DNA of 64,000 nt. It comes from Roseibium algicola (lineage in GTDB: Bacteria > Pseudomonadota > Alphaproteobacteria > Rhizobiales > Stappiaceae). The stretch spans positions 2,534,501-2,598,500 of the forward strand of contig NZ_CP019630.1 of assembly GCF_001999245.1 (NCBI RefSeq). Reading direction: 5' to 3'. Each line of letters starts with the position of its first letter. Position 1 is the first letter of the stretch. A program made the translations under genes and the position numbers. The notes beneath the pieces are model-generated. The model did no database searches. It was not told the DNA's origin and saw only the letters and a program-made list of their open reading frames with translations. This document shows, piece by piece, positions 1 through 8,510 of the stretch.

Positions 1-74
1 ATCATTGCGGAAAGGGGGAAAGGGCGGGGTTGAGGCAACCAAAAAACTACTGGCTCTGAACCTGGCTGAACTCC

Positions 75-665
75 CTAAACCTGCTTTTCCATACGTGTCG
101 CGGAGGAAAAACCGAACAGAAGTTCGAGAAACCCGGTCTTTTCTTCCCCAACCGCCTTGAACCCCGAGCGCTCGTAAAGAGCTTTTGCCCTTGGGTTCGT
201 GTCGATCACATCCAGCCGCACACGGGTGAGCGAGCGCTGGCGTGCTTCTTCGCCAATGGCTTTCAGCAAGGTGCCGCCGATGCCGCGGCCGCGGGCGCTT
301 TCGGCCACAAAGATGCCGTCCATCAGTAGGCAGTCCGGCTCGATCCTGCGTTCCAGAACTTCCAGAAGAAGTCCGCGCCAGAGGCCGCCGAACGTGCCGT
401 AAACCGCCGTCATGTCGGCGAGGCTTCCGCCGACAAGTGCCCCGTCCCGGGTCTTGTAACCGGCAAGGCCTAGCAGCCTTCCCTCCCGGTCGAGAGCGCT
501 GATGGCAAAATCCGGGTTGAGGATGCGCTCGACAAGTCGAAGCGCTTTTTCTTCCGGGGCCAGTACCTTGCCGAGCTTGCCGGAAAAGGCTTGCCAGAAC
601 AGGCGGGCGGCAACCGGCCGCTGGTCTTCCGGGAAGCCGGGAGAAATGAAAATGTCGGATGACAT
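75..665 (-). CDS. GNAT family N-acetyltransferase
   Basis: Predicted 196-residue acyl-CoA-dependent N-acetyltransferase; substrate unknown. The acetyl-CoA pyrophosphate loop is visible near residues 124-131 (ARGRGIGG), followed by the usual helix and the C-terminal pattern DTNPRAKALYERSGF that closes the GNAT fold. Length is a little above the family minimum because of about 60 extra N-terminal residues. The ATG lies 7 bp downstream of the YbjQ-like gene stop, so the two are probably co-transcribed. No signal peptide or membrane segment, so it should be cytoplasmic. Family assignment is firm; the acetylated substrate cannot be told from sequence. Confidence 0.9.
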   Translation of the reverse strand: MSSDIFISPGFPEDQRPVAARLFWQAFSGKLGKVLAPEEKALRLVERILNPDFAISALDREGRLLGLAGYKTRDGALVGGSLADMTAVYGTFGGLWRGLLLEVLERRIEPDCLLMDGIFVAESARGRGIGGTLLKAIGEEARQRSLTRVRLDVIDTNPRAKALYERSGFKAVGEEKTGFLELLFGFSSATRMEKQV

Positions 666-672
666 GGCAGGA

Positions 673-990
673 TCAGCGGATGAAGACCGCGGTCCCTGTG
701 GCGCTGACCATCAGCATGGAGCCGTTCTGGCCTACGGTTTCGTAATCGAGATCGACGCCGATCACCGCATTGGCGCCCATTGCCTGGGCCTGCTGGCACA
801 TTTCGTCGATGGCGATCTTGCGCGCCTTGCCAAGTTCTTCCTCGTACGCGCCGGAGCGGCCGCCGACAATGTCACGGATGCCGGCAAAGAAATCCTTGAA
901 AATATTCGCGCCGAGGATCGCCTCGCCCGTCACCAGACCCTTGTAGTCCAGATCCTTGCCTTGAATGGTGTTGGTGGTGGTGACCAGCAT
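673..990 (-). CDS. YbjQ/UPF0145 family putative heavy-metal-binding protein
   Basis: A 105-residue protein of the YbjQ (UPF0145) family, small cytoplasmic proteins described as oligomeric and annotated as heavy-metal binding, with no established biochemical role. It shows the family start ([12 protein letters not shown]), the conserved [25 protein letters not shown] stretch in outline, and the ending with [12 protein letters not shown] and [10 protein letters not shown]. Full length for the family. It probably forms a two-gene unit with the downstream acetyltransferase (7-bp gap). hisC lies 81 bp upstream on the same strand. Confidence 0.92.
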   Translation of the reverse strand: MLVTTTNTIQGKDLDYKGLVTGEAILGANIFKDFFAGIRDIVGGRSGAYEEELGKARKIAIDEMCQQAQAMGANAVIGVDLDYETVGQNGSMLMVSATGTAVFIR

Positions 991-1071
991 GCATTGTCTC
1001 CCTTTTGAACCGATGTTCGAGACATGGGTTCGTCCTCGTGGTTTTGCAAGAAACGGCGAGAATGGAAGAGG

Positions 1072-2133
1072 TTAGCCGGCGACAAGTCCCGCCATCGCCT
1101 TCAGCAAGGCCTCGCCCTCCTCTTCCGTTCCAATGGAAATACGCAGCCAGTTGTCGATGCGGTCCTTGTTGAAGTGGCGCACCAGAATGCCTTCATTCCT
1201 GAGGCCTGTCAGAAGATCCCGTGCTGCCCTTGTTTCATGCGAGACGAACAGGAAATTGGCTGCCGACGGCAGCACGTTGAACCCGAGAGAGCGCAGGCCT
1301 TCCGCCATCCGATGCCGTTCCGTGATCACAAGGCGCCGGGTCTCCTCGAACCAGGCGGTGTCCTGCCAGGAGGCTTCTGCTCCCGCGAGCGCCAGGCGGT
1401 CGAGAGGGTAGGAATTAAAACTGTCCTTGATCCGCTGCAGCCCCTCGATCAGGTGCGGCTGACCAAGAGCAAATCCGACACGCAGACCCGCCAGGCCGCG
1501 CGACTTGGAAAAGGTCTGTACCACCAGAAGATTGTCGAACTCGGGAACCAGACGAGCAGCGCTCTCCGCGCCGAAATCGACATAGGCTTCGTCAACCAGC
1601 ACCACCACATCCGGGTTCTGCTCAAGAACGCTTCGCACCGCTGCAAGATCAAGCGCAATGCCGGTCGGAGCGTTCGGATTGGCAAGCACGATGCCACCAC
1701 ACGGCCCACCAAGGCTGGCCGGATCAATCCGGAAATCATCATCGAGTGGCACAGAACGGTGCGAAATGCCGTAAAGCTCGCAATAGGTCTTGTAGAAGCT
1801 GTAGGTGATATCGGGGAACAGCAGCTTGTCCTTGCCACTGAAAAAGCCGTGAAAGGCATGGGCCAGGACTTCGTCCGAGCCGTTGCCTGCAAAAACGTGA
1901 TCCACACCCAGACCGAAGCTTGCCCCGATCGTTGCCCGCAACGCACCGGCTGACGGATCGGGGTAGAGCCTCAGGCTGTCTTCGGTAGCTGCGCGGATTG
2001 CCCCGAGCGCGATGGGCGACGGGCCATAGGGATGCTCGTTCGTATTCAGCTTGATGAAGCTGCGGTCCTTTGGCTGCTCACCCGGCGTATAGGGCACCAG
2101 CTTGCTGACTATGGGGCTCCAGAACCTGCTCAT
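1072..2133 (-). CDS. hisC: Histidinol-phosphate aminotransferase
   Basis: PLP-dependent fold-type I aminotransferase of 353 residues that converts imidazole-acetol phosphate plus glutamate to histidinol phosphate in histidine biosynthesis. The N-terminal [13 protein letters not shown] motif, the NPNAPTG loop, the DEAYVDFG aspartate region and the PLP lysine in [12 protein letters not shown] are all present. The frame stays open for another 151 codons upstream, but that part is translated intergenic repeat. The ATG at 2133 is preceded by AGGA eight bases away and gives the normal family length. Not linked to other his genes here, which is common for hisC paralogues; a role with other aromatic 2-oxo acids is possible. 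Confidence 0.92.
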   Translation of the reverse strand: MSRFWSPIVSKLVPYTPGEQPKDRSFIKLNTNEHPYGPSPIALGAIRAATEDSLRLYPDPSAGALRATIGASFGLGVDHVFAGNGSDEVLAHAFHGFFSGKDKLLFPDITYSFYKTYCELYGISHRSVPLDDDFRIDPASLGGPCGGIVLANPNAPTGIALDLAAVRSVLEQNPDVVVLVDEAYVDFGAESAARLVPEFDNLLVVQTFSKSRGLAGLRVGFALGQPHLIEGLQRIKDSFNSYPLDRLALAGAEASWQDTAWFEETRRLVITERHRMAEGLRSLGFNVLPSAANFLFVSHETRAARDLLTGLRNEGILVRHFNKDRIDNWLRISIGTEEEGEALLKAMAGLVAG

Positions 2134-2552
2134 GGACCGTATCCTGACGGAAATTACTGTGGTTTTTTCGCACAATAGGCGCCAAACCGGTGCGGTAAAA
2201 GTGATTTTGACGTTGTTCTTTTGCGGCGTTGCCAAAGCTCTGCTACCCGCAGAGACCGCTGCGTCTCGGGGCGGGAAAGGTTCAAGCCTTCGGTGGGGTA
2301 GGGAGACGCTGTTCCAGGGCCTCTCCGCACTCGTGAAATGGTAGGCCGCTTTCCAAGCAATTCTGTCACCAACCTCACGTCGTCTTCCCGGCCAAGCGAA
2401 GCGCGAGCCGGGATCGGGGAGGCACGAACGTTTCGATATGGACGCTAACCTGTTGCAGCCACGCGTTGGTGGTTCCCCGGTCCCGGATCTTCGCTGCGCT
2501 ACGTCCGGGATAACGATGGTGAGGGTGTGGGTGAGGGGGTGGTAAAGACGGA
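2134..2552. repeat. Intergenic region with a degenerate dispersed palindromic repeat
   Basis: A gap of about 480 bp between hisC and the monooxygenase gene with no credible gene. From about 2381 to 2516 it holds a repeat-like element. The left end reads CGTCTTCCCGGCC, followed by AGCCGGGATCG. The right end contains CCCGGATC followed by GTCCGGGATAACGA. The left end closely matches a copy at 41166-41211 (CGTCCTCCCGGCC, then TAGCCGGGATCG and CGGAGGCAC). This points to a dispersed repeat family rather than a coding region. Confidence 0.55.
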
Positions 2553-2582
2553 AAGAGCCGGGGGACATTTCCCCCGGCTCTT
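2553..2582 (-). terminator. Hairpin terminator after the monooxygenase gene
   Basis: Perfect 12-bp stem AAGAGCCGGGGG / CCCCCGGCTCTT (2553-2564 and 2571-2582) with a 6-nt loop, about 30 bp beyond the stop of the flavin monooxygenase. GC-rich and strong. The T-rich tract is weak, so this may be an imperfect rho-independent terminator. Confidence 0.6.
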
Positions 2583-2613
2583 CCATTTGGTCAGGTCCTG
2601 TCCGCGTTTCCGG

Positions 2614-4413
2614 TCAGGACAGGTGATGCACCTGCTGAAGGCCGTAGACCGGGGTCGGCAGGCCTTCCATCCGCGCTTTCAGCTGTAGCGCCAGATACTG
2701 GGAGTAATGGCGCGACTGGTGCAGGTTGCCACCATGGAACCAGAGCGCTTCCTGCTGGGTCGGTTTCCACATGTTCCGCTGTTCGCCTTCCCAGGGCCCC
2801 GGGTCCTTGGTGGTGTCGGAACCAAGACCCCAGACCTTGCCAACCCTGTCGGCCATGTCCTGGCCCATCAGGTCGGCAACCCAGCCGTTCATGGAACCGT
2901 AGCCGGTGGCATAGACAATCACGTCCGCTTCCAGCTTCGTGCCATCGTCCAGGATGACACCGTCTTCCACGATCTCGGTGACCTGGCCACGCTTCAGCTT
3001 GATCTCGCCGTCGATGATAAGCTGGCTGGCGCCGATATCAATGTAGTAGCCGGAGCCCCTGCGCAGGTATTTCAGGAAAAGGCCGCTTTCGTCGTCGCCC
3101 CAGTCCAGCCAGAACCCGGCTTTCTCCAGCCCTTCGTAGAAGTCCGCGTCCCGCTTCTTCATCTCCGCATAGGCTGGGATCTGGAACTCGTGCAGGATCC
3201 GGTAGGGCAGTGAGGCGAAGATCAGGTCCGCCTTTTCCGTCGTCACGCCGGACCGGACCGCCTCTTCCGAGTAAAGCGCGCCGAGGCCAACATCCATCAG
3301 GGTGTCGGAGCGCACGATATGGGTGGAAGACCGCTGCACCATGGTCACATCGACATCATTTTCCCAAAGCGCCGCGCAGATATCGTGCGCCGAATTGTTG
3401 GAGCCGACCACCACCGCCTTCTTGCCGCGATACTGATCCGGCCCCGGATGTCTGGACGAATGATGCTGGTCGCCCTTGAAGGTGTCCATGCCGGGAAATT
3501 TCGGAACGTTCGCCTTGCCCGACATGCCGGTTGCCATGACCAGCTGTTTCGGTTTCAGAACCACTTCCTCTCCGTCACGATCCACGACGACTGTCCATTC
3601 CTTCTTTGCTTCGTCGTAAGTTGCGGATTTGGCAACGGTCCGGGTCCAGTAGTTCAGTTCCATGACCTTGGTGTACATTTCCAGCCAGTCGCCAATCTTG
3701 TCCTTGGGGCTGAAGATGGGCCAGTTTTCCGGGAACTTGATGTAGGGCAGGTGGTCGTACCAGACGGGATCGTGCAGGCAGAGGGACTTGTAGCGGTTGC
3801 GCCAGCTGTCGCCGGGCCGGTCATTCTTTTCCACGATGATGGTGGGCACACCGAGCTGCCTCAGGCGCGCGCCGAGCGCGATGCCGCCCTGGCCGCCACC
3901 GATGATCAGGCAATAGGGCTGGGTCTTGTAACCGAGGTCCACCAGTTCACGCTCGCGCTCCTCCTTCCAGCTGGTGCGGTGCTTGCTGGCGCCATGCTTG
4001 GCCCCCAGCGGCCGGTTGAAGCCCTTCGGCTCCTCATGGCCCTTCAGCTCGGCCATGGTTGTCAGCAGGGTCCAGATCTTGCCGCCCTTCAGCCGGATCA
4101 GGCCGAAGCAGCGGGCCCGTTCGGTATCGAACTGAATCCAGGCCGTGACGACATCGCCCTCTTTCGTCGGTATTTCGCCTTCCGCGATGCGCCAGTTGCT
4201 CGGCCCGGTGGAGGCCAGTTGCTTTTCCAGCATGTCGCGGACCTGATCCTTGCCCTCGACGGTCTTGATGTTCCAGGTAAAGGCAATCAGGTCCCGCCAG
4301 TAGCAATCGTCCAGGAACATGTCCGTTGCAGCATCGATCTTGCCGTCTTCCAGCGCCTTGCCGAAAGTGTTGAGAAAAGTCTCGGTCTCGTGAACCAATG
4401 GTTTGTCGAGCAT
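2614..4413 (-). CDS. Flavin-containing monooxygenase with N-terminal NTF2-like domain
   Basis: About 599 residues in two parts. Residues 1-130 resemble an NTF2/SnoaL-like domain. From about residue 165 there is a class B flavin monooxygenase core with an FAD Rossmann motif (IIGGGQGGIALGARL), an FMO-type signature in which the final Tyr/Trp is His (FKGDQHHSSRH), an NADPH-site motif VVVGSNNSAHD and the late ATGYGS motif. Such enzymes use NADPH and O2 to oxygenate small substrates (N-, S- or Baeyer-Villiger type); the substrate here is unknown. The start is the ATG at 4413, preceded by AGGAGG seven bases away; upstream in-frame sequence is promoter. The AcoR-like regulator gene lies 135 bp upstream on the same strand and the intervening DNA holds a dyad operator, so this is its probable target. 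Confidence 0.88.
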   Translation of the reverse strand: MLDKPLVHETETFLNTFGKALEDGKIDAATDMFLDDCYWRDLIAFTWNIKTVEGKDQVRDMLEKQLASTGPSNWRIAEGEIPTKEGDVVTAWIQFDTERARCFGLIRLKGGKIWTLLTTMAELKGHEEPKGFNRPLGAKHGASKHRTSWKEERERELVDLGYKTQPYCLIIGGGQGGIALGARLRQLGVPTIIVEKNDRPGDSWRNRYKSLCLHDPVWYDHLPYIKFPENWPIFSPKDKIGDWLEMYTKVMELNYWTRTVAKSATYDEAKKEWTVVVDRDGEEVVLKPKQLVMATGMSGKANVPKFPGMDTFKGDQHHSSRHPGPDQYRGKKAVVVGSNNSAHDICAALWENDVDVTMVQRSSTHIVRSDTLMDVGLGALYSEEAVRSGVTTEKADLIFASLPYRILHEFQIPAYAEMKKRDADFYEGLEKAGFWLDWGDDESGLFLKYLRRGSGYYIDIGASQLIIDGEIKLKRGQVTEIVEDGVILDDGTKLEADVIVYATGYGSMNGWVADLMGQDMADRVGKVWGLGSDTTKDPGPWEGEQRNMWKPTQQEALWFHGGNLHQSRHYSQYLALQLKARMEGLPTPVYGLQQVHHLS

Positions 4414-4459
4414 TCCAGTTCCTCCCTGTTTATGGAGGAAACAATGCAGAGCGCCCCTG

Positions 4460-4484
4460 CATTTTTCCATGGAACGCCCGTCAA
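4460..4484 (-). promoter_or_regulatory. Possible sigma-70-type promoter of the monooxygenase gene
   Basis: On the minus strand a TTGACG -35-like hexamer occupies 4479-4484, with a weak AT-rich -10 region about 16-17 bases downstream. No sigma-54 -24/-12 element (TGGCAC-N5-TTGC) was seen in this gap. The -10 is poor, so the call is tentative. Confidence 0.3.
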
Positions 4485-4517
4485 TTGATGACATTAAGGG
4501 GCAGAAACTCCGTTTGC

Positions 4518-4543
4518 TGTTGCGCACGCAACAGGACGCAACA
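4518..4543. promoter_or_regulatory. Triple half-site operator TGTTGCG / CGCAACA
   Basis: TGTTGCG (4518-4524) and CGCAACA (4527-4533) form a perfect 7-bp inverted repeat with a 2-nt spacer. A third identical CGCAACA copy follows at 4537-4543. The site lies between the AcoR-like regulator and the monooxygenase gene, about 34 bp upstream of the candidate -35. Dyads of this type suit the Fis-type HTH of AcoR-like regulators, so binding by the neighbouring regulator is inferred. Confidence 0.6.
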
Positions 4544-4548
4544 GATAG

Positions 4549-6309
4549 TCATGCACGCGGCTTGGGGTGTGGCTCCAGGCCGAGAGAGCGCATCCGCCGG
4601 AGCACCGTCGACCGATTGACGCCAAGCCTTCGGGCGACCTGGGACATGTTCCAGCCACAGGCGTCCAGAAGCGCTTCCAGATCCTGTTTCGGGTCGGTTT
4701 CGACGCGTCTGGACAAAGACGCCTGCGGCAGATCGGTAAGGTCGATCACATCGGTTTCTGCAAGCGCTGTCGCGACATCCAGCAAGGTCGCGAGTTCACG
4801 GATGTTGCCCGGCCAATGCCGGCCGCTGAGTTCGGCGCGTGCCGAAGGTGACAGGCGCAGGTCCCGCGGAGAGCGTCGCAGCAGACGATCGACCAGCCAG
4901 TCGAAATCCTGGCGATGCCGGAGTGGCGGGATCCGGATGAGAGACCCGGCAAGCCTGAAATAGAGTTCCGGCCGCAATGCGCGGATGCTTGTGGAACCTG
5001 CCGGATCCTGCCGCGTGGTGGCGACCACGCGAAGATCACTTCGGTGTTCCAGCAAGGCAAGCAAGGCAGCCTGGCCCGCCATGTCAAGATCTTCGATCCC
5101 GCGCAGGAACAGCGTTCCGGCTGCAGCATCAGACAAGGCGGCGACCTTTTCCGGTTTCAGAGCGGAACAGCAGAGCGTATGGAACGACCGGTCTGCAGGA
5201 CCCAGAACATGGATGGCCCTTGCCAGATATTCCTTGCCCGTTCCGGTTTCGCCAGACAGCAGGATGGGAACCTGCGTTGGTGCAAGCCGGGCAACTTTCG
5301 ACACCACCTGCGACAGCGTCGCATCCTGCCCGCAGATGCCGCGCAGCGGCGTGGGCAAGGTCCCGGAAACGGGGCTGCGTGCCATGCGTGCGGCTTGCGG
5401 AGCGATGGCATGACCGTATAACCCACCACCGTCGCGCCGGCGCAGAACCCGATCTTCTGCCGGGCGGCCTCGCATCAGTGACGGCAGATCGTCGACATCC
5501 AGGTCCAGGTACATGTCGATCCGGCTTCCTATGAGGTCTGTGGAGCCGGTCGGGGCCAGACAGGCGAGCGCGCCGTGCGTCATTCCCGTTATCCGTCCGC
5601 TGTCGTCCAGGGCGATGGCGGCTTCCGGATCGACTTCCAGAAACTCCGGCGATGTCGAGAAGCGCAAGACCCATTCCTTGCGTGTGGTCGCCATCAGGTT
5701 GGCCATCTCGACCCGGCGGGTGGAAGCCTTCACCAGGTTCATCGCGAGGTTCTGGCTCGATTTCGGGCTTGGGGAGCGCAGGAGGGAAATATCCAGAACC
5801 GCCGCCAGCTTGCCGCAGGTGTCGTAGATGGGGGCCGCCGTGCAGGACAGCGGTGTATGCGACAGCCCGAAGTGATCGCTCTGGTGTATCGTGACAGCTT
5901 CCCCCGTCACGATGCAGGAGCCGACACCGCAGGTTCCCGCAAGATCCTCGGACCAGTCGGACCCGAGATAAAGGCCCGCCTGCCGGAGATCGTCCTCGAA
6001 CCGCGGATCACCGAAGAAGTCGACGCACACACCCTTGGCATCGGCCAGCAGCAGCACGTAGTTGTGCCCGGCCACCTGCTTGAACAGGGTGCGCAGGCCG
6101 GAACGAGCCGTCGCGATCAACCGCTCGGACTGCTCCTGATGTTCGCGCAGTTGCTGCTCGGTGACGATATGTGCCGGTTCCGGACGCGCCGGATCCATGC
6201 CGTACGTCTGGACACAGCGCCGCCAGCTTTCCGACACCAGCCCATCCCTGCCGGTCTCGTACCCCTTCAATACGCGGTCGATTTCACTCACATGTTCAAG
6301 GTCGCGCAT
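4549..6309 (-). CDS. AcoR-like transcriptional regulator lacking the GAFTGA motif
   Basis: About 586 residues with AcoR layout: a GAF-type sensory region (roughly residues 70-210, including the GTCGVGSCIVTGE cluster), a PAS-like linker, a partial AAA+ domain from about residue 340, and a C-terminal Fis-type HTH (NMSQVARRLGVNRSTVLRRM). Walker A (GETGTGKE) and an arginine-finger-like RPELYFRL are present. The GAFTGA loop that contacts sigma-54 is deleted, and the Walker B region reads GTLFLRGIEDLD instead of GTLFLDEIG. It may therefore act without sigma-54. The chosen ATG has GGAGG five bases upstream; a GTG six codons earlier is less likely. It sits between the cyclooxygenase-like gene (upstream) and the monooxygenase gene (downstream). 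Confidence 0.9.
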   Translation of the reverse strand: MRDLEHVSEIDRVLKGYETGRDGLVSESWRRCVQTYGMDPARPEPAHIVTEQQLREHQEQSERLIATARSGLRTLFKQVAGHNYVLLLADAKGVCVDFFGDPRFEDDLRQAGLYLGSDWSEDLAGTCGVGSCIVTGEAVTIHQSDHFGLSHTPLSCTAAPIYDTCGKLAAVLDISLLRSPSPKSSQNLAMNLVKASTRRVEMANLMATTRKEWVLRFSTSPEFLEVDPEAAIALDDSGRITGMTHGALACLAPTGSTDLIGSRIDMYLDLDVDDLPSLMRGRPAEDRVLRRRDGGGLYGHAIAPQAARMARSPVSGTLPTPLRGICGQDATLSQVVSKVARLAPTQVPILLSGETGTGKEYLARAIHVLGPADRSFHTLCCSALKPEKVAALSDAAAGTLFLRGIEDLDMAGQAALLALLEHRSDLRVVATTRQDPAGSTSIRALRPELYFRLAGSLIRIPPLRHRQDFDWLVDRLLRRSPRDLRLSPSARAELSGRHWPGNIRELATLLDVATALAETDVIDLTDLPQASLSRRVETDPKQDLEALLDACGWNMSQVARRLGVNRSTVLRRMRSLGLEPHPKPRA

Positions 6310-6425
6310 GTCATCCTCCCTTGACACAGCACTTCACGATAGCCTTTCAGGCAGGCTTTGCAAATTTTGCCGGCGCAATTCTGCGTTCGTAAAGCTTGTG
6401 CAGAGGGGAAGCCCGGCCAGGGATA

Positions 6426-8510
6426 TCAGCCTGGCCAGGTCAAAAGCGTGTCCTTGTTGATGGTGAAATTCGCGTTCGGCCTTCTGGCGTTGGCGGCAAC
6501 GTTGAGATCGACAATGTTCTGGAAGGTGGACGTCGCCTCGATTTCCGTCATGCCATACTCGGTGAAGACCTCCGGACCGAAGATATTCTTTGCCAGAAGC
6601 GGGTTGGTGAGTGCCTGGGAGAAGGCGTCGGACCCGACCATGGCCAGAAGCAGGGGCGGCAGCGGGCGCGCCCGCATCTGGTCTTCTGCCAGCAGTCCGA
6701 TGGGAAGATCGACCCGATCGATGCCGCGCACGCCGTTCCAGTCGGGATAGAGTGCTTCCAGCTCTCCCGCCAGACCGGCGTCGCCTCCGGTCAGTTCCAG
6801 GAAACTGTCGTACGGACGCAGCTTCCAGGAGGCGCGGTAGGCGTTGAAGGGGGCGAGCCGGAACCTGCGGGCAAATGCCAGCGTGCGCTCTTCCGCGCCT
6901 TGCAGGAAGAACGGGGTGTTGTGAAGGGTCAGCTTGCCTGCCCGCTGGCTCGCCGCCGCATCGATGACCGCCTCGACGCCGTGTTTTTCGATGATCGTGT
7001 TGTTGAAGCGGAAATTCTCGTTTTCCAGTACCTCGCCCTGGAACAGGAACCGATCCGGAACCATGGCATGCCAGCGGTAAAGCAGGTCGAATTCCAGCGA
7101 GATCCGGTTGGTGCGGTACCACAGGCGCTTGTCCGCGTCGCCAGGCTCCACGAAGATCTTGAACGGTGAATTGGCAAGGTGGTTGATATAGTCCTCGATA
7201 ATGACCTTGAGCAGCTTGACGATGTTGATGTTGCGGGCCGTTTCGAAGACGCGGTCCGAACCGAAGTGCGGGTTCCGTTTGCCGATCTCGCGCGCGAGAC
7301 GATTGTGCTCGCGCAGGAAGATCGTGTTGAGCGCGCTGTAGAGAATCGTGGAATTGGCCCGTTCCAGGCCGGCTGCATAGTGGCATTTCCAGCGCTCCGG
7401 CGTGACGGCCCAATCCCCGATACCGGCCAGTAGTTCCCGAAGCTTTTTCGCCGCGCCCCATTCCGGATCTGCCCCCAGGAAGGTCGTTGCCCACATGGGC
7501 ATGAAATGAATGCCGGCAAACTCGGCTTTGACTGCCAGATCCGGGCCCGCGAGCAGCGGCGGCAGCTCGCCGACGGACGTCTGCCGGGACTTCAGAAAAG
7601 CGCCTTCCCGTAAAAACGAGGTGGTTTCCTCGCCAAGACCGTAGATCTGGCAAAGATCGATTTCGTGGTTCGAGGTGTTCAGCCGTTTGTTCAGCGGATG
7701 AGTGCGCAGGAAACTGTCGGTGAACCACTGGGCAAAGAAGCAGAACAGCGTGCTGGTGTCGCTCTCGACCATCGCCTTGCGCCGGTAAAGTTCCGCCACC
7801 CTCGGCACTTCCGGCAGGGCATCGACAAAATCCTGATCCACGGGTGGCAGGTGCCGGCCGGTGTAGCGGCGGTCAACCAGACCCGGCCAGCTGGCGAAGG
7901 TGCTGGTGGTCTTTTCCGGATCCTTTGGGCCCGCAACCATTTCCAGATGCGTTTCCGGATCATGCGGTGTCCAGAGGGAGAGCGGGAGCGGACGACCGGG
8001 AGGCGCGTTCGAGATGCCGTTGATGACAAGACGGTTGATCACCCGGCTGAGCGGACCGCAACGCTTGACCAGCCGGACGAGGGCGGGAAAGGCCTCGGCC
8101 AGTTTCAGTGCCTGGCCGCCGATGAAACCGAGGATCCGCTTGTGCACCGGCGGATCCCGCAGAACGTCCCTCTCGGAACGGGCGCCGAGCTGATCCAGAA
8201 ACGGCACGAACACCAGGGCATAGAGGATATGTGGCCAGACGTGGTGGTGCCAGACATCCTGCAGCACGAATATGAACACAAAGGCGACGACCACATTGCC
8301 GCCGATGAAGATCCAGTAGCCGATGCGCAGCCGTCGGAACATGAGCCAGTTGGCATAGGCGCCGGCCCCCAGCGCCAGCCCGAGGACCATGTGTATCGGA
8401 TCGAAATCGTAGCGGAAGAATTCCTCGACACCGCGATAGGCCATGATCGTCCCAACGAGCAGGCAGATGATGTCGAGAAACGTTCCCTTGAAGGATGCGC
8501 TAAGCCTCAT
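6426..8510 (-). CDS. Membrane-anchored cyclooxygenase-like haem dioxygenase (animal haem peroxidase family)
   Basis: 694 residues. Four predicted N-terminal membrane helices (about 11-27, 38-58, 63-84, 90-105) precede an animal-haem-peroxidase domain that aligns by eye with prostaglandin G/H synthases. Matches include FFAQWFTDSFLRT, FLREHNRLA, the NRISLEFDLLYRWHAMVPDRF block and FNAYRASWKLRPYDSF. In COX numbering the radical Tyr385 and proximal His388 are kept (Y478, H481). Gln203 is kept (Q261) and a Ser aligns with Ser530 (S631). Distal His207 is replaced by Asp (D265). Known relatives oxygenate polyunsaturated fatty acids to hydroperoxides; the substrate here is not known. Its ATG overlaps the stop of the upstream catalase-like/cytochrome gene by 4 bp, so the two should be co-translated. 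A linoleate-diol-synthase-type or alpha-dioxygenase activity is an alternative. Confidence 0.88.
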   Translation of the reverse strand: MRLSASFKGTFLDIICLLVGTIMAYRGVEEFFRYDFDPIHMVLGLALGAGAYANWLMFRRLRIGYWIFIGGNVVVAFVFIFVLQDVWHHHVWPHILYALVFVPFLDQLGARSERDVLRDPPVHKRILGFIGGQALKLAEAFPALVRLVKRCGPLSRVINRLVINGISNAPPGRPLPLSLWTPHDPETHLEMVAGPKDPEKTTSTFASWPGLVDRRYTGRHLPPVDQDFVDALPEVPRVAELYRRKAMVESDTSTLFCFFAQWFTDSFLRTHPLNKRLNTSNHEIDLCQIYGLGEETTSFLREGAFLKSRQTSVGELPPLLAGPDLAVKAEFAGIHFMPMWATTFLGADPEWGAAKKLRELLAGIGDWAVTPERWKCHYAAGLERANSTILYSALNTIFLREHNRLAREIGKRNPHFGSDRVFETARNINIVKLLKVIIEDYINHLANSPFKIFVEPGDADKRLWYRTNRISLEFDLLYRWHAMVPDRFLFQGEVLENENFRFNNTIIEKHGVEAVIDAAASQRAGKLTLHNTPFFLQGAEERTLAFARRFRLAPFNAYRASWKLRPYDSFLELTGGDAGLAGELEALYPDWNGVRGIDRVDLPIGLLAEDQMRARPLPPLLLAMVGSDAFSQALTNPLLAKNIFGPEVFTEYGMTEIEATSTFQNIVDLNVAANARRPNANFTINKDTLLTWPG

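Noticed and set aside
2134..2586. N-terminal extension of hisC by about 150 codons
   Set aside because: The extension reads through intergenic repeat and terminator; the ATG at 2133 gives the normal HisC start.
4414..4517. Sigma-54 -24/-12 promoter before the monooxygenase gene
   Set aside because: No TGGCAC-N5-TTGC match was found, which also fits the regulator lacking GAFTGA.
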